From contig NZ_CP077095.1 of the NCBI RefSeq assembly GCF_014268885.2, forward strand, positions 124,001-188,000: a stretch of DNA of 64,000 nucleotides, written 5' to 3'. Positions 8,429 to 17,093 of the stretch are shown one piece after another; position 1 is the stretch's first letter, and every line of letters begins with the position of its first letter. This DNA comes from Pseudomonas xantholysinigenes (GTDB taxonomy: Bacteria > Pseudomonadota > Gammaproteobacteria > Pseudomonadales > Pseudomonadaceae). Position numbers and translations under genes: made by a program. The notes below the pieces were generated by a model, which saw only the letters and a list, made by a program, of their open reading frames with translations, ran no database searches and had not been told where the DNA came from.

Positions 8429-9814
8429 CTACAGGTTCCCGAGGTCCAACGCCTGCGCACACGCCTGCAACGAGCGCTGCTCGCTCTGCGCATACAACGC
8501 CAGCTCGTCCTGCACCTGTAACCCCAGCGCCTGCTCGAAGGCTTCGCGGTTGGCGTTGCTGCCATACTCGGCCTGGCCCTCGTCCCCCAGGTTGGACTGG
8601 AAGATCCCCGCCGCGCTCACCGGCAGGAAGTCTTCGTACACCAGCGCCTCGTAATGCACATGCCCGGCCTCGATCAGCCCCTGCAAGGTGGTCGGGCGAT
8701 CCTGTTGCCCCCGCGCCGCGAGGCCTTTCTCGGTGGCGAAGTAACGGAAGTACGCCAGCCCCTGTTCGCGCATCTGTGCCAGGTCGTCCGGGAATTCGGC
8801 GAACTGCTCGGCGAGCAGCGTCATGTAGCGCTCGGCATTGGCCTCTGCCGGCACCCCGCCCAGGGCTGCGCGGGTGGCATCCAGCAGGCGGTCGTACAGG
8901 TGGCGGCCCTTGGGCGTCAGCGCTGCGCCACGTTGTTCGATTTCGCCAAAACGCGCGGTGTGGCTACCTTGCGCATCGCTGAAGGCGACCTTTTCCTGCA
9001 GCGCCTTGAAGCTGGTCTGGCGTAGCAGGATCGGTTGCCGGCGGGTGGGCGGGCCTTCGACCACGGCCTTGGGCGGGATGCCTTTGGCCGGCATGCCCAA
9101 CTGGATCGCGTCGATGTCCAGGGTGCGTGGGGTCAGGTGGTTGATATGCGGGCCCTTGAACGCCACCACGTCGGCGATCAGCCGGTGCTGGTCGTGCAGT
9201 TGCTGGTACTGCGCGGCGGTCACGGTGGCGTCCTGGTGCCAGCGGAAGGTGTGCAGCGCCTCTTGCACGAAGCTGTCGGCATCGGCCTGGTTCAGGCCGC
9301 CATCACGTTCGCACTGGGCAATCAATGCCAGTACCCGCGGGGTAAAGATCTGCCGCTGGGCGAGAATGTCCTGGGCCAGCGTGCGCAGTTGCGGGTTGTC
9401 GATCAACTCCAGGCGCAGCAGCGAGGTGAACACACGGAACGGGCTGATATGCAGGGACTGTTCGTGCACGGCGCGGAACGCCGTGGAATGCACCGGCACG
9501 CCGGCCGAGCTCAGGTCGTAGTAGCCGACCGGGTGCATGCCCATGACCGCGAACAGGCGGGCGATGGTCGCAAGCTCCGCTGCAGTGCCGACGCGGATGG
9601 CGCCATGGCGCTCCTGGTCGAGACGCTCGATCTCGCCGGTCCAGCGCAGGGCTTCGGCCACCTTGGGCTGCTCGGCCATGACCTGCTGGTTGATCTCGCT
9701 CACCAGCTCGAGCAGGGTGCCGTACAGCGGCACTTCCTGCTTGTACATGAGCGACATGGCGGCAGAGAACTGCGCGCGGATGTGGTCGGGGCTGACGAAA
9801 TCGTGGGCGGGCAT
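8429..9814 (-). CDS. hglS: 2-oxoadipate dioxygenase/decarboxylase HglS (DUF1338)
   Basis: A 461-aa DUF1338 protein. In P. putida, HglS converts 2-oxoadipate to D-2-hydroxyglutarate with loss of CO2, the late step of the D-lysine/pipecolate branch of lysine catabolism. The Fe(II)-binding residues reported for this enzyme can be placed: His70 with Arg74 (RHGAIR) and His226 (GPHINH); the third ligand is probably a Glu in FGEIEQRG at about 291-293. The start ATG has AGGAAG upstream. It neighbours a LysR regulator and amaB-amaA, the same arrangement known from P. putida. Confidence 0.95.
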   Translation of the reverse strand: MPAHDFVSPDHIRAQFSAAMSLMYKQEVPLYGTLLELVSEINQQVMAEQPKVAEALRWTGEIERLDQERHGAIRVGTAAELATIARLFAVMGMHPVGYYDLSSAGVPVHSTAFRAVHEQSLHISPFRVFTSLLRLELIDNPQLRTLAQDILAQRQIFTPRVLALIAQCERDGGLNQADADSFVQEALHTFRWHQDATVTAAQYQQLHDQHRLIADVVAFKGPHINHLTPRTLDIDAIQLGMPAKGIPPKAVVEGPPTRRQPILLRQTSFKALQEKVAFSDAQGSHTARFGEIEQRGAALTPKGRHLYDRLLDATRAALGGVPAEANAERYMTLLAEQFAEFPDDLAQMREQGLAYFRYFATEKGLAARGQQDRPTTLQGLIEAGHVHYEALVYEDFLPVSAAGIFQSNLGDEGQAEYGSNANREAFEQALGLQVQDELALYAQSEQRSLQACAQALDLGNL

Positions 9815-9924
9815 CGCAAGCTTCCTGGGAGTGAGTGGAGGACGCTTACATGAAAGCTGGGAATGGACTTGCCGTTCAAGCGAAAAAAAGTGCGGGTTTC
9901 ATTCCTTTTTTGATCGACCTTCAG

Positions 9925-10012
9925 GACCATTTCGCGGGTAAACCCGCTCCCACAGATACTCTACTGCCCTTGAGGCTTGTGTGAGCCCTTTGGGTTTACC
10001 CGCGAAGAGGCC
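9925..10012. repeat. REP inverted pair
   Basis: Forward REP at 9925-9955 (TTCGCGGGTAAACCCGCTCC) and a shorter reverse unit at 9991-10012 (GGGTTTACCCGCGAAGAGG). They lie between the LysR gene and hglS, both on the minus strand. The pair lies upstream of hglS and could end the lysR transcript. Confidence 0.8.
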
Positions 10013-10013
10013 C

Positions 10014-10904
10014 TCAAGCCGTAAGCTGCTCGCGAATCCACTCCACCAACGCCCGCACCTTCGGCACTTCCGCCGCATGCTCGGCATACGCCAGGTAATG
10101 CGCGCCGTTGCTGCGCATCGCATGGTCCCAGGCCAGCACCAGGCTGCCCTCGGCCAGCTCCCGGGCCACCAGGTAACGCGGCACCAGCGCCACCCCGCAA
10201 CCGGCCTGCGCCGCGCTCAGGGCCATGTAGAAGGTATCGAAGCGCGGCCCATGGTAGCTGTTGTCGGTGTGCAGCCCTTGCTCCAGGAACCACTCGTGCC
10301 AGGCCTGCGGGCGCGAGGTGCTTTGCAGCAGCACCAACTCCGCCACGGCGCTGGCGTCGGGCAAGGTCCGGCCTTGCAGCAGCTCCGGCGCGCACACCGG
10401 CACCACTTCCTCGCCGAACAACTCCACGCAGGTCGCTCCCGGCCAGGTGCCCTGGCCATAGAAGAACACCACATCGGCCGAGCCCTGCAGCAGGGCGAAC
10501 GGCTCCATCTCGTTGCGGATGTCCAGGTGGATGTTCGGGTGGCGCTTGCCGAAGCCCTTGAGGTGCGGGATCAACCAGCGCACGCCGAAACTCGGCTGAG
10601 TGGCTACTTTCAATACTTCGGTCTGCGTGCCGTAGGTGAGTACGTAGCGGCTGGACATGTCGACCTGGGTGAGGATCTTGTTCACTTCGGCCAGGTACAG
10701 CGAACCGGCGGGGGTCAGTTGCAAGCGCCGGCGGATGCGTAGGAACAGGTGGTGGCGCAGCATCTCCTCGAGCTGCGCCACCTGCTTGCTCACCGCGCTC
10801 TGGGTCAGGTGCAGTTCTTCGGCGGCGCGGGTGAAGCTCAGGTGGCGGGCGGCGGCCTCGAAGCATTGCAAGGCGGTCATGGATGGAACCAGGCGTTTGG
10901 ACAT
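10014..10904 (-). CDS. LysR-type regulator next to lysine catabolic genes
   Basis: A 296-aa LysR protein: helix-turn-helix at residues 8-50 (MTALQCFEAAARHLSFTRAA, then LTQSAVSKQVAQLEE) and a substrate-binding domain after residue 90. The start could be ATG 10904 or ATG 10928 (eight residues longer, with AGG only 4 bases upstream); the shorter form matches the usual family start MSKRLVPSMTALQCFE. It is divergent from amaB with about 135 bp between them, and hglS follows it in the same direction. By position it probably controls amaAB and perhaps hglS in response to a pipecolate or aminoadipate intermediate; that is inference. Confidence 0.88.
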   Translation of the reverse strand: MSKRLVPSMTALQCFEAAARHLSFTRAAEELHLTQSAVSKQVAQLEEMLRHHLFLRIRRRLQLTPAGSLYLAEVNKILTQVDMSSRYVLTYGTQTEVLKVATQPSFGVRWLIPHLKGFGKRHPNIHLDIRNEMEPFALLQGSADVVFFYGQGTWPGATCVELFGEEVVPVCAPELLQGRTLPDASAVAELVLLQSTSRPQAWHEWFLEQGLHTDNSYHGPRFDTFYMALSAAQAGCGVALVPRYLVARELAEGSLVLAWDHAMRSNGAHYLAYAEHAAEVPKVRALVEWIREQLTA

Positions 10905-11039
10905 AGCGGTCTCGGCGGCTGAAATCATTACCTGCCGGAATGATATGCGGAATAAAGGTCGTTTGTTGCACCTGTGTAATCGGATTAATACTGACCCACG
11001 TCATTTTCCAACCCTTCATCCGATCAAAGGAGAAGCACA

Positions 11040-12530
11040 ATGGTTGCTGGATTGCTCGAGCGCCTTGGCGTTGCCGCCGCGGCTTACACCCAGGGTGACT
11101 ACCCTGTTCATACCCCGATCGACGGCAGCCAGATCGCCGCCGTGAAGCTGCTCGGCAAGGCCGACACCGTTGCCCGTATCGACCAGGCCCAGCAGGCCTT
11201 CGAAGCCTGGCGCAGTGTGCCGGCGCCACGCCGTGGCGAGCTGGTGCGCCTGTTCGGCGAGGTGCTGCGCGCGCACAAGGCCGACCTCGGCGAGCTGGTT
11301 TCCATCGAGGCCGGCAAGATCACCCAGGAAGGCCTGGGCGAGGTGCAGGAAATGATCGACATCTGCGACTTCGCCGTTGGCCTGTCGCGTCAGCTGTACG
11401 GCCTGACCATCGCCTCCGAGCGCCCGGGCCACCACATGCGCGAGACCTGGCATCCGCTGGGCGTGGTCGGTGTCATCAGTGCCTTCAACTTCCCTGTGGC
11501 CGTGTGGGCGTGGAACGCCGCGCTGGCGCTGGTGGCCGGTAACGCCGTGGTGTGGAAACCGTCCGAAAAGACCCCGCTGACCGCCCTGGCGTGCCAGGCA
11601 CTGTTCGAAAAGGCCCTGAAAGCCTTCGGCGACGCCCCGGCTGGCCTCAGCCAGCTGGTGATTGGCGGCCGTGAAGCCGGCGAGGCCCTGGTCGACGACC
11701 CGCGCGTGCCGTTGGTCAGCGCCACCGGCAGCACCCGCATGGGCCGCGAAGTCGGCCCACGCGTGGCGGCGCGCTTTGGTCGCACTATCCTCGAATTGGG
11801 CGGCAACAATGCCATGATCCTGGCGCCGAGCGCCGATCTTGACCTGGCCGTGCGCGGCATCCTGTTCTCCGCCGTCGGCACCGCCGGTCAACGGTGCACC
11901 ACCCTGCGCCGGCTGATCGTGCACCGCTCGATCAAGGACGAAGTGGTTGCCCGGGTGAAGGCTGCCTACGCCAAAGTGCGTATCGGTGATCCACGCAAGG
12001 ACAACCTGGTTGGCCCGCTGATCGACAAGCAGTCGTTCGACGCCATGCAAGGCGCGCTGGCCAAGGCTCGCGATGAAGGTGGCCAGGTCTTCGGTGGCGA
12101 GCGCCAGCTGGCCGAGCAGCACCCGAATGCCTATTACGTGTCGCCGGCCATTGCCGAGATGCCGGCGCAGAGCGAGGTGGTGCGCCACGAGACCTTCGCG
12201 CCGATCCTCTACGTGCTGGCCTATGACGACTTCGAAGAGGCCCTGCGCCTGAACAACGAGGTGCCGCAAGGGTTGTCGTCGTGCATCTTCACCACCGATA
12301 TCCGCGAGGCCGAGCGCTTCCAGAGCGCCTCGGGCAGTGATTGCGGCATCGCCAACGTCAACATCGGCACCAGCGGTGCGGAGATTGGCGGGGCGTTTGG
12401 CGGCGAGAAAGAGACCGGTGGTGGCCGTGAGTCCGGCTCGGATGCGTGGAAGGGCTATATGCGCCGGCAGACCAATACCGTGAACTATTCGCGTGAGTTG
12501 CCGCTGGCGCAGGGTATCGTCTTCGATTGA
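11040..12530 (+). CDS. amaB: L-piperidine-6-carboxylate (aminoadipate semialdehyde) dehydrogenase AmaB
   Basis: A 496-aa NAD(P)+-dependent aldehyde dehydrogenase. Landmarks are Asn150 (SAFNFP), the cofactor lysine 173 (VWKPSE), the general base Glu252 (LELGGNN) and catalytic Cys286 (GQRCTTLRR). In P. putida this gene oxidises piperidine-6-carboxylate/2-aminoadipate-6-semialdehyde to 2-aminoadipate. A strong AAAGGAG lies 9 bases before the ATG. amaA follows after a REP pair, so the two may be one unit or separately terminated. Assignment rests on sequence plus the full pathway neighbourhood. Confidence 0.94.
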   Translation: MVAGLLERLGVAAAAYTQGDYPVHTPIDGSQIAAVKLLGKADTVARIDQAQQAFEAWRSVPAPRRGELVRLFGEVLRAHKADLGELVSIEAGKITQEGLGEVQEMIDICDFAVGLSRQLYGLTIASERPGHHMRETWHPLGVVGVISAFNFPVAVWAWNAALALVAGNAVVWKPSEKTPLTALACQALFEKALKAFGDAPAGLSQLVIGGREAGEALVDDPRVPLVSATGSTRMGREVGPRVAARFGRTILELGGNNAMILAPSADLDLAVRGILFSAVGTAGQRCTTLRRLIVHRSIKDEVVARVKAAYAKVRIGDPRKDNLVGPLIDKQSFDAMQGALAKARDEGGQVFGGERQLAEQHPNAYYVSPAIAEMPAQSEVVRHETFAPILYVLAYDDFEEALRLNNEVPQGLSSCIFTTDIREAERFQSASGSDCGIANVNIGTSGAEIGGAFGGEKETGGGRESGSDAWKGYMRRQTNTVNYSRELPLAQGIVFD

Positions 12531-12558
12531 AGCTGCAAGGCCGGGGGCTCTGCCCCCG

Positions 12559-12626
12559 GTTCGCGGGTAAACCCGCTCCCACAGGGTTCGGCGTGATCCT
12601 TGTGGGAGCGGGTTTACCCGCGAATG
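12559..12626. repeat. REP inverted pair between amaB and amaA
   Basis: Two REP units in opposite orientation (about 12559-12586 and 12600-12626), preceded by a separate GC hairpin CCGGGGGC/GCCCCCGG at 12541-12558. They sit inside the presumed amaBA operon and could limit read-through or protect the amaB part of the message. Confidence 0.85.
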
Positions 12627-12661
12627 GGTCGTGACAAGAATAATATTGCTGGAGCCGGGCC

Positions 12662-13948
12662 ATGTCCGAACTGCGTCAAGAATGTCTGTGGGAACACGTC
12701 ACCCAGCCGAGCGTCGCCGTCCAGGCCTTGGCCGGCGAGCACAAGGCCGATGTTTGCGTGATCGGCGGCGGCATCACCGGCCTGTCCGCGGCGATTCACC
12801 TGCTGGAACAGGGCAAGTCGGTGATCCTGCTCGAGGCCTGGAAGATCGGCCACGGTGGTTCCGGGCGCAACGTTGGCCTGGTCAACGCCGGCACCTGGAT
12901 TCGCCCCGACGACGTCGAGGCGACCCTCGGCCACAAGCAAGGCAGCCGCCTGAACAAGGTGCTCGGCGAGGCCCCGGACGAGGTATTCGCCATGATCGAG
13001 CGCCTGGGCATTGACTGCCAGGCCCAGCACAAGGGCACTCTGCACATGGCGCACAATGCCACCGGCATCGCCGACCTGGAGGCCCGCCATCAGCAATGGA
13101 CGCGTCGCGGCGCCGACGTCGAGTTGCTCACCGGGGCGCAGTGCCAGGAATACTGCGGTACCGACAAGATTTCCGCCGCGCTGCTCGACCGCCGCGCCGG
13201 CACCATCAACCCCATGGGCTATACACAAGGCCTCGCCGCCGCCGTGAGCCGGCTGGGCGGCACGCTGTTCCAGCAGTCCGCGGTCGAAGGCCTCGAGCGC
13301 GATGGCGATGCCTGGCGGGTGAAGACCGCGCGTGGCGCGGTGCGCGCCGACAAGGTGGTGATCTCCACCGGCGCCTACACCGAGGGCGACTGGAGCAACC
13401 TGCAGAAGCACTTCTTCCGGGGTTACTACTACCAGGTGGCCTCCAAGCCCTTGCATGGTGCCGCCGCCGACAAGGTCTTGCCGCATGGCCAGGGCTCGTG
13501 GGACACCCGTACCGTGCTCAGCAGCATTCGCCGTGACGAGCAGGGCCGCCTGTTGCTGGGCAGCCTGGGGCGGGTCGACAACAAGCCGGCGTGGTTCGTG
13601 CGCAGTTGGGCCGACCGCATCCAGAGCCACTATTACCCGGAGCTGGGCAAGGTCGAGTGGGAGATGCACTGGACCGGCTGCATCGACTTCACCCCGGATC
13701 ACCTGATGCGCCTGTTCGAACCGGCGCCGGGGTTGGTGGCGGTGACCGGCTACAACGGCCGCGGCAACACCACCGGCACGGTGATTGGCCGAGCGTTCGC
13801 CGAGTTCCTGCTCAAGGATGACCCGGACAGCCTGCCGATTCCGTTCTCGCCGATGAGGCCGGTGAGCGCGCCGTCGTTGCGCACGGCGTTCTACGAGTCG
13901 GGATTCTCGCTGTATCACGCGGGGCAGTGTCTGCGGGTGGTGCTGTAA
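12662..13948 (+). CDS. amaA: L-pipecolate oxidase AmaA (FAD-dependent)
   Basis: A 428-aa DAO-type flavoprotein. An N-terminal dinucleotide-binding fold has GGGITG at residues 35-40 (ADVCVIGGGITGLSAAIHLL); the C-terminal part has VTGYNGRGNTTGT, which closes the FAD site in this family. AmaA oxidises L-pipecolate to piperidine-6-carboxylate, the substrate of AmaB. CTGGAG precedes the ATG. Together with amaB and hglS it covers the pipecolate to 2-hydroxyglutarate route. Confidence 0.94.
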   Translation: MSELRQECLWEHVTQPSVAVQALAGEHKADVCVIGGGITGLSAAIHLLEQGKSVILLEAWKIGHGGSGRNVGLVNAGTWIRPDDVEATLGHKQGSRLNKVLGEAPDEVFAMIERLGIDCQAQHKGTLHMAHNATGIADLEARHQQWTRRGADVELLTGAQCQEYCGTDKISAALLDRRAGTINPMGYTQGLAAAVSRLGGTLFQQSAVEGLERDGDAWRVKTARGAVRADKVVISTGAYTEGDWSNLQKHFFRGYYYQVASKPLHGAAADKVLPHGQGSWDTRTVLSSIRRDEQGRLLLGSLGRVDNKPAWFVRSWADRIQSHYYPELGKVEWEMHWTGCIDFTPDHLMRLFEPAPGLVAVTGYNGRGNTTGTVIGRAFAEFLLKDDPDSLPIPFSPMRPVSAPSLRTAFYESGFSLYHAGQCLRVVL

Positions 13949-13954
13949 TCGCGC

Positions 13955-14032
13955 CGCCTTGTTCGCGGGTAAACCCGCTCCCACAGGGATTGCACGCCCC
14001 CTGTGGGAGCGGGTTTACCCGCGAACAAGGCG
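13955..14032. repeat. REP inverted pair, perfect 34-bp arms
   Basis: 13955-13988 and 13999-14032 are exact reverse complements over 34 bp with a 10-base spacer. They lie between the convergent amaA and mechanosensitive channel genes. Probably a bidirectional transcript end. Confidence 0.9.
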
Positions 14033-14047
14033 ACGCAGAGGGTCAGG

Positions 14048-15475
14048 TCATTTATGCAACCAGCTGAGGAACCCGCCTTTCTTCACTGCCACCGGCTTCT
14101 GCAGCAGCAGTGACTCGCGCTTCTGTCGGCGGAACCGCTGCAGCTTGGTCAGCGCCGATTTCACATCCCCACTCTCGGTCAGGCAACCGCGCACCTGTTC
14201 CTTGTCGATGCGATACAGCATGCAGCCGCTCAGGGCACGGAACTCCACGGGCGAAGCCTCATCGTCCAGCAAACCCTCCAGCCCCAGCACCTCTCCAGGC
14301 CCCATGCGCCCACCTTCGATCAGCCGTTCGCCATCGCGTACCGAGGCCAGCACCACGCCGCGGCTGATCAGCAGCACATGCTCGGAACGTTCGCCGATGC
14401 CGAGGATCACCTGGTCGGCCAGGTACTCCACCGTGGTCATGCGCTGGCTCAGGGCGTCTCGTTCATCGTTGCTCAATGAGCGGAACACCCGCACTTCATC
14501 CAGCAGCTCGCGCTGGCGGCTGCGCACTGGGGCGCCGAGGTCGGTGTTCCAGGTGACGCCGCTGGCTTCCAGGTGGCGGTGGGCCAGGTCGAACAGTTGA
14601 TTGCGAACTTCGGTCTTGCGTGACATGTCGGCGATGAAACCACTGGCCTCGTATTCCACCGACTCCAGGGTCGAGGCCTTCACCGCGACCTTGGCTGCTG
14701 GCTTGTCCAGCAGCAGGCTGGTGCCCTGCAGGGTCTTTTCCAGCGCGTCGAACACCCGCTGCGGCCGTACCTTGGCCGGCACCACAACATTGATCGACAC
14801 CCCGTGCACCTCGGCCGGACGGCTGAAATTGAGGATCTTGGCCTTGGCCGCCACCGAGTTGGGGATCACCGCCAGGCTGCTGTTGCTGGTGATCAGCCGG
14901 GTCGCCCGCCAGTCGATGTCGACCACCTTGCCCTCGGTGCCGTCGATCGAGATCGCGTCGCCGATCTGGTAGGGCCGCGTGGTGTTCAGCACGATGCCAG
15001 AGAACACGTCGGCCAGGGTGCTTTGCAACGCCAGGCCGATGACGATCGCCATGACCCCGGAGGTGGCCAGCAAGCCCTTGACCGGCAGCTGCATCACGTA
15101 GGCCGCCGCAGCCACCACTGCGGCGAGGAAGATCAAGGCGCCGATCACATCCTGCAGCAACCGCCCGCCATGGCTGCCCCGTGCCACTAGCAGCAGGCCG
15201 AACACCACGGTCACCGTGCGCGCGGCGAACAGCCACCAGCCAATCGCCAGCACCGTGGCCATCAAGTTGCGCGGCACATCGTCGACCCAGGGCGCGGGTT
15301 GCAGTGGGCTCATGCCCGTTGTCAGCAGCACCGCGCTGAACAACAGGAAGATCACCAGCCGCGTGGCAATGCGCCAGGCCCGGTGTTGCAGCGTGATCGA
15401 CTGCCAGAGCAGCAGGTCGAGGAGGATCAGCACGGTGCCGAGCAACAACGGGTATGACTGGATGAACGCCAGCAT
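14048..15475 (-). CDS. Mechanosensitive channel (MscS type) with cyclic-nucleotide-binding domain
   Basis: A 475-aa inner-membrane protein. Several N-terminal TM helices are followed by an MscS-type pore and beta domain at roughly residues 125-250 (GLLATSGVMAIVIGLALQST then LADVFSGIVLN). A C-terminal cNMP-binding fold starts near residue 350 (FRSLSNDERDALSQRMTTVEY ... GPGEVLGLEGLL). The ATG at 15475 (MLAFIQSYPLLL) is preferred to an in-frame start at 15586 whose extra residues derive from REP sequence. The class resembles cyclic-nucleotide-gated MscS-like channels; whether it is gated by tension, nucleotide or both is not visible. Confidence 0.87.
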   Translation of the reverse strand: MLAFIQSYPLLLGTVLILLDLLLWQSITLQHRAWRIATRLVIFLLFSAVLLTTGMSPLQPAPWVDDVPRNLMATVLAIGWWLFAARTVTVVFGLLLVARGSHGGRLLQDVIGALIFLAAVVAAAAYVMQLPVKGLLATSGVMAIVIGLALQSTLADVFSGIVLNTTRPYQIGDAISIDGTEGKVVDIDWRATRLITSNSSLAVIPNSVAAKAKILNFSRPAEVHGVSINVVVPAKVRPQRVFDALEKTLQGTSLLLDKPAAKVAVKASTLESVEYEASGFIADMSRKTEVRNQLFDLAHRHLEASGVTWNTDLGAPVRSRQRELLDEVRVFRSLSNDERDALSQRMTTVEYLADQVILGIGERSEHVLLISRGVVLASVRDGERLIEGGRMGPGEVLGLEGLLDDEASPVEFRALSGCMLYRIDKEQVRGCLTESGDVKSALTKLQRFRRQKRESLLLQKPVAVKKGGFLSWLHK

Positions 15476-15558
15476 GATGGTCTCGGTGCGGGGGAGGGCT
15501 GTGGGTAGTAATAGAGCAGGTTGGGGTGGCAGGCAATGGGCTGGGGATGGTGCTGATG

Positions 15559-15650
15559 GCCTCTTCGCGGACAAGCCCGCTCCCACAGGTTGTTTATCAC
15601 CTTGAAGGCCTGCGCGGTCCCTGTGGGAGCGGGCTTGCCCGCGAAGAACC
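15559..15650. repeat. REP inverted pair
   Basis: REP units at about 15559-15589 and 15619-15650 in opposite orientation, of the variant with CGGACAAGCCCGC / GCGGGCTTGCCCGC. They lie between the divergent channel and ycaC-like genes, where an upstream rather than 3'-end position is less usual. Confidence 0.8.
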
Positions 15651-15791
15651 CAACATAGATGGATCGTTCTTCAAATGGAACGCTACAGCCAAATTTCACT
15701 ATCTACCGCCACAAAGGTCGCGGTTTTAATCTTCTCCCATCAACGCGAAACACCCAACCCACTGAAGATCGAAACCCAAGGAGCACCGGCA

Positions 15792-16421
15792 ATGAACAAC
15801 TTCAAATACAACCGCCTGAACAAAGACGACGCCGCCGTACTGCTGGTCGACCACCAGGCCGGCCTGCTGTCCCTGGTCCGCGACATCGAGCCGGACCGCT
15901 TCAAGAACAACGTCCTGGCCCTGGCCGACCTGGCCAAGTACTTCAACCTGCCGACCATCCTCACCACCAGCTTCGAGCAAGGCCCCAACGGCCCGCTGGT
16001 GCCGGAACTCAAGGAACTGTTCCCGGATGCCCCGTACATCGCCCGCCCAGGCCAGATCAACGCCTGGGACAACGAAGACTTCGTCAAGGCAGTGAAGGCC
16101 ACCGGCAAGAAGCAGCTGATCATCGCCGGCGTGGTGACCGAAGTGTGCGTGGCCTTCCCGGCGCTGGCGGCCCTGGAAGAAGAGTTCGACGTATTCGTGG
16201 TCACCGATGCTTCCGGCACCTTCAACGAAATGACCCGCGACGCCGCCCACGACCGCATGAGCCAGGCCGGCGCGCAACTGATGACCTGGTTCGGCGTGGC
16301 CTGTGAGCTGCACCGCGACTGGCGCAACGATGTCGAAGGGTTGGCCGCGCTGTTCTCCAACCACATCCCCGACTACCGCAACCTGATCACCAGCTACAAC
16401 GCCCTGACCGCCGGCAAGTAA
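15792..16421 (+). CDS. ycaC: YcaC-like isochorismatase-family hydrolase
   Basis: A 209-aa cytosolic hydrolase of the isochorismatase-like fold, matching YcaC in length and pattern. Asp20 (LLVDHQAG) and Cys119 (GVVTEVCVAFPAL) are the expected catalytic aspartate and nucleophile. AAGGAG precedes the ATG at 15792. YcaC proteins are octameric hydrolases of unknown physiological substrate. A strong hairpin lies directly after the stop, and an ABM-domain gene follows 57 bp later. Confidence 0.88.
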   Translation: MNNFKYNRLNKDDAAVLLVDHQAGLLSLVRDIEPDRFKNNVLALADLAKYFNLPTILTTSFEQGPNGPLVPELKELFPDAPYIARPGQINAWDNEDFVKAVKATGKKQLIIAGVVTEVCVAFPALAALEEEFDVFVVTDASGTFNEMTRDAAHDRMSQAGAQLMTWFGVACELHRDWRNDVEGLAALFSNHIPDYRNLITSYNALTAGK

Positions 16422-16430
16422 GCCGCCCCG

Positions 16431-16452
16431 CCAGGCACCGTCCGGTGCCTGG
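16431..16452. terminator. Hairpin after the ycaC-like gene
   Basis: CCAGGCACC and GGTGCCTGG form a perfect 9-bp stem with a 4-base loop, 10 bp after the stop codon. There is no T-run, so it may attenuate read-through or stabilise the 3' end rather than terminate. Confidence 0.5.
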
Positions 16453-16477
16453 CCCCACCCACTTCAGGTACGCCGCG

Positions 16478-17029
16478 ATGAACGACAGCACCGTGGTCAC
16501 GCTGGTCATCCAGCACAAGGTTCGCGCCGAGGCCCTGGCGCGCTACGAAACGTGGTTGCGCCACACCGTGGGCGTGGCCCGTCGGCAACCGGGGCATCTG
16601 GATGTCAACGTGATCCGCCCCGACGACGGTGGCCGCCAGTTCACCACCGTGGTCCGTTTTGCCGAGGCCAGCCAGTTGCAGGCCTGGGTCGATTCCGCCG
16701 AACGCCAGGCGCTGGTGGCCGATGTGCTGCCACTGCTGGAGGAGGGCGACCAGCCCCAGGTGCATGACGATCCGGAGTTCTGGTTCACCCCGGCCACCAC
16801 GGCAGTGACGCCACCGCCGCGCTGGAAGCAAGCCTTGCTTACCTACCTGGTGATCTGTCCGCTGACCCTGCTGGTGCCAATGCTGTTGGCGCCACTGTTC
16901 GAGCGCTTCCCGCTGCTGGGCGCGCGGCTGCCGAGCAACCTACTGGTTAACCTCTGCGTCATCCTCCCGGTGGTGTTCTTCATCATGCCTTGGGTGACGC
17001 GTCGCTGTGCCGGCTGGTTGCGTCGCTGA
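16478..17029 (+). CDS. ABM-domain (antibiotic biosynthesis monooxygenase) membrane protein
   Basis: A 183-aa protein. Residues 5-95 look like an ABM ferredoxin-like domain (TLVIQHKVRAEALARYETWL ... GHLDVNVIRPDDGG ... FAEASQLQAWV). The second half has two hydrophobic helices (about 118-138 and 150-172) and a basic end. This fused ABM-plus-two-helix form is common in proteobacteria but uncharacterised. The ATG at 16478 is the first with the domain in frame. It may be co-transcribed with the ycaC-like gene. Confidence 0.8.
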   Translation: MNDSTVVTLVIQHKVRAEALARYETWLRHTVGVARRQPGHLDVNVIRPDDGGRQFTTVVRFAEASQLQAWVDSAERQALVADVLPLLEEGDQPQVHDDPEFWFTPATTAVTPPPRWKQALLTYLVICPLTLLVPMLLAPLFERFPLLGARLPSNLLVNLCVILPVVFFIMPWVTRRCAGWLRR

Positions 17030-17093
17030 GCGCCTGTCGTGATCCCTTGCTAGCCTTCAACCGCCTGCCGAAACCATCCGGACGGAGAGCATC

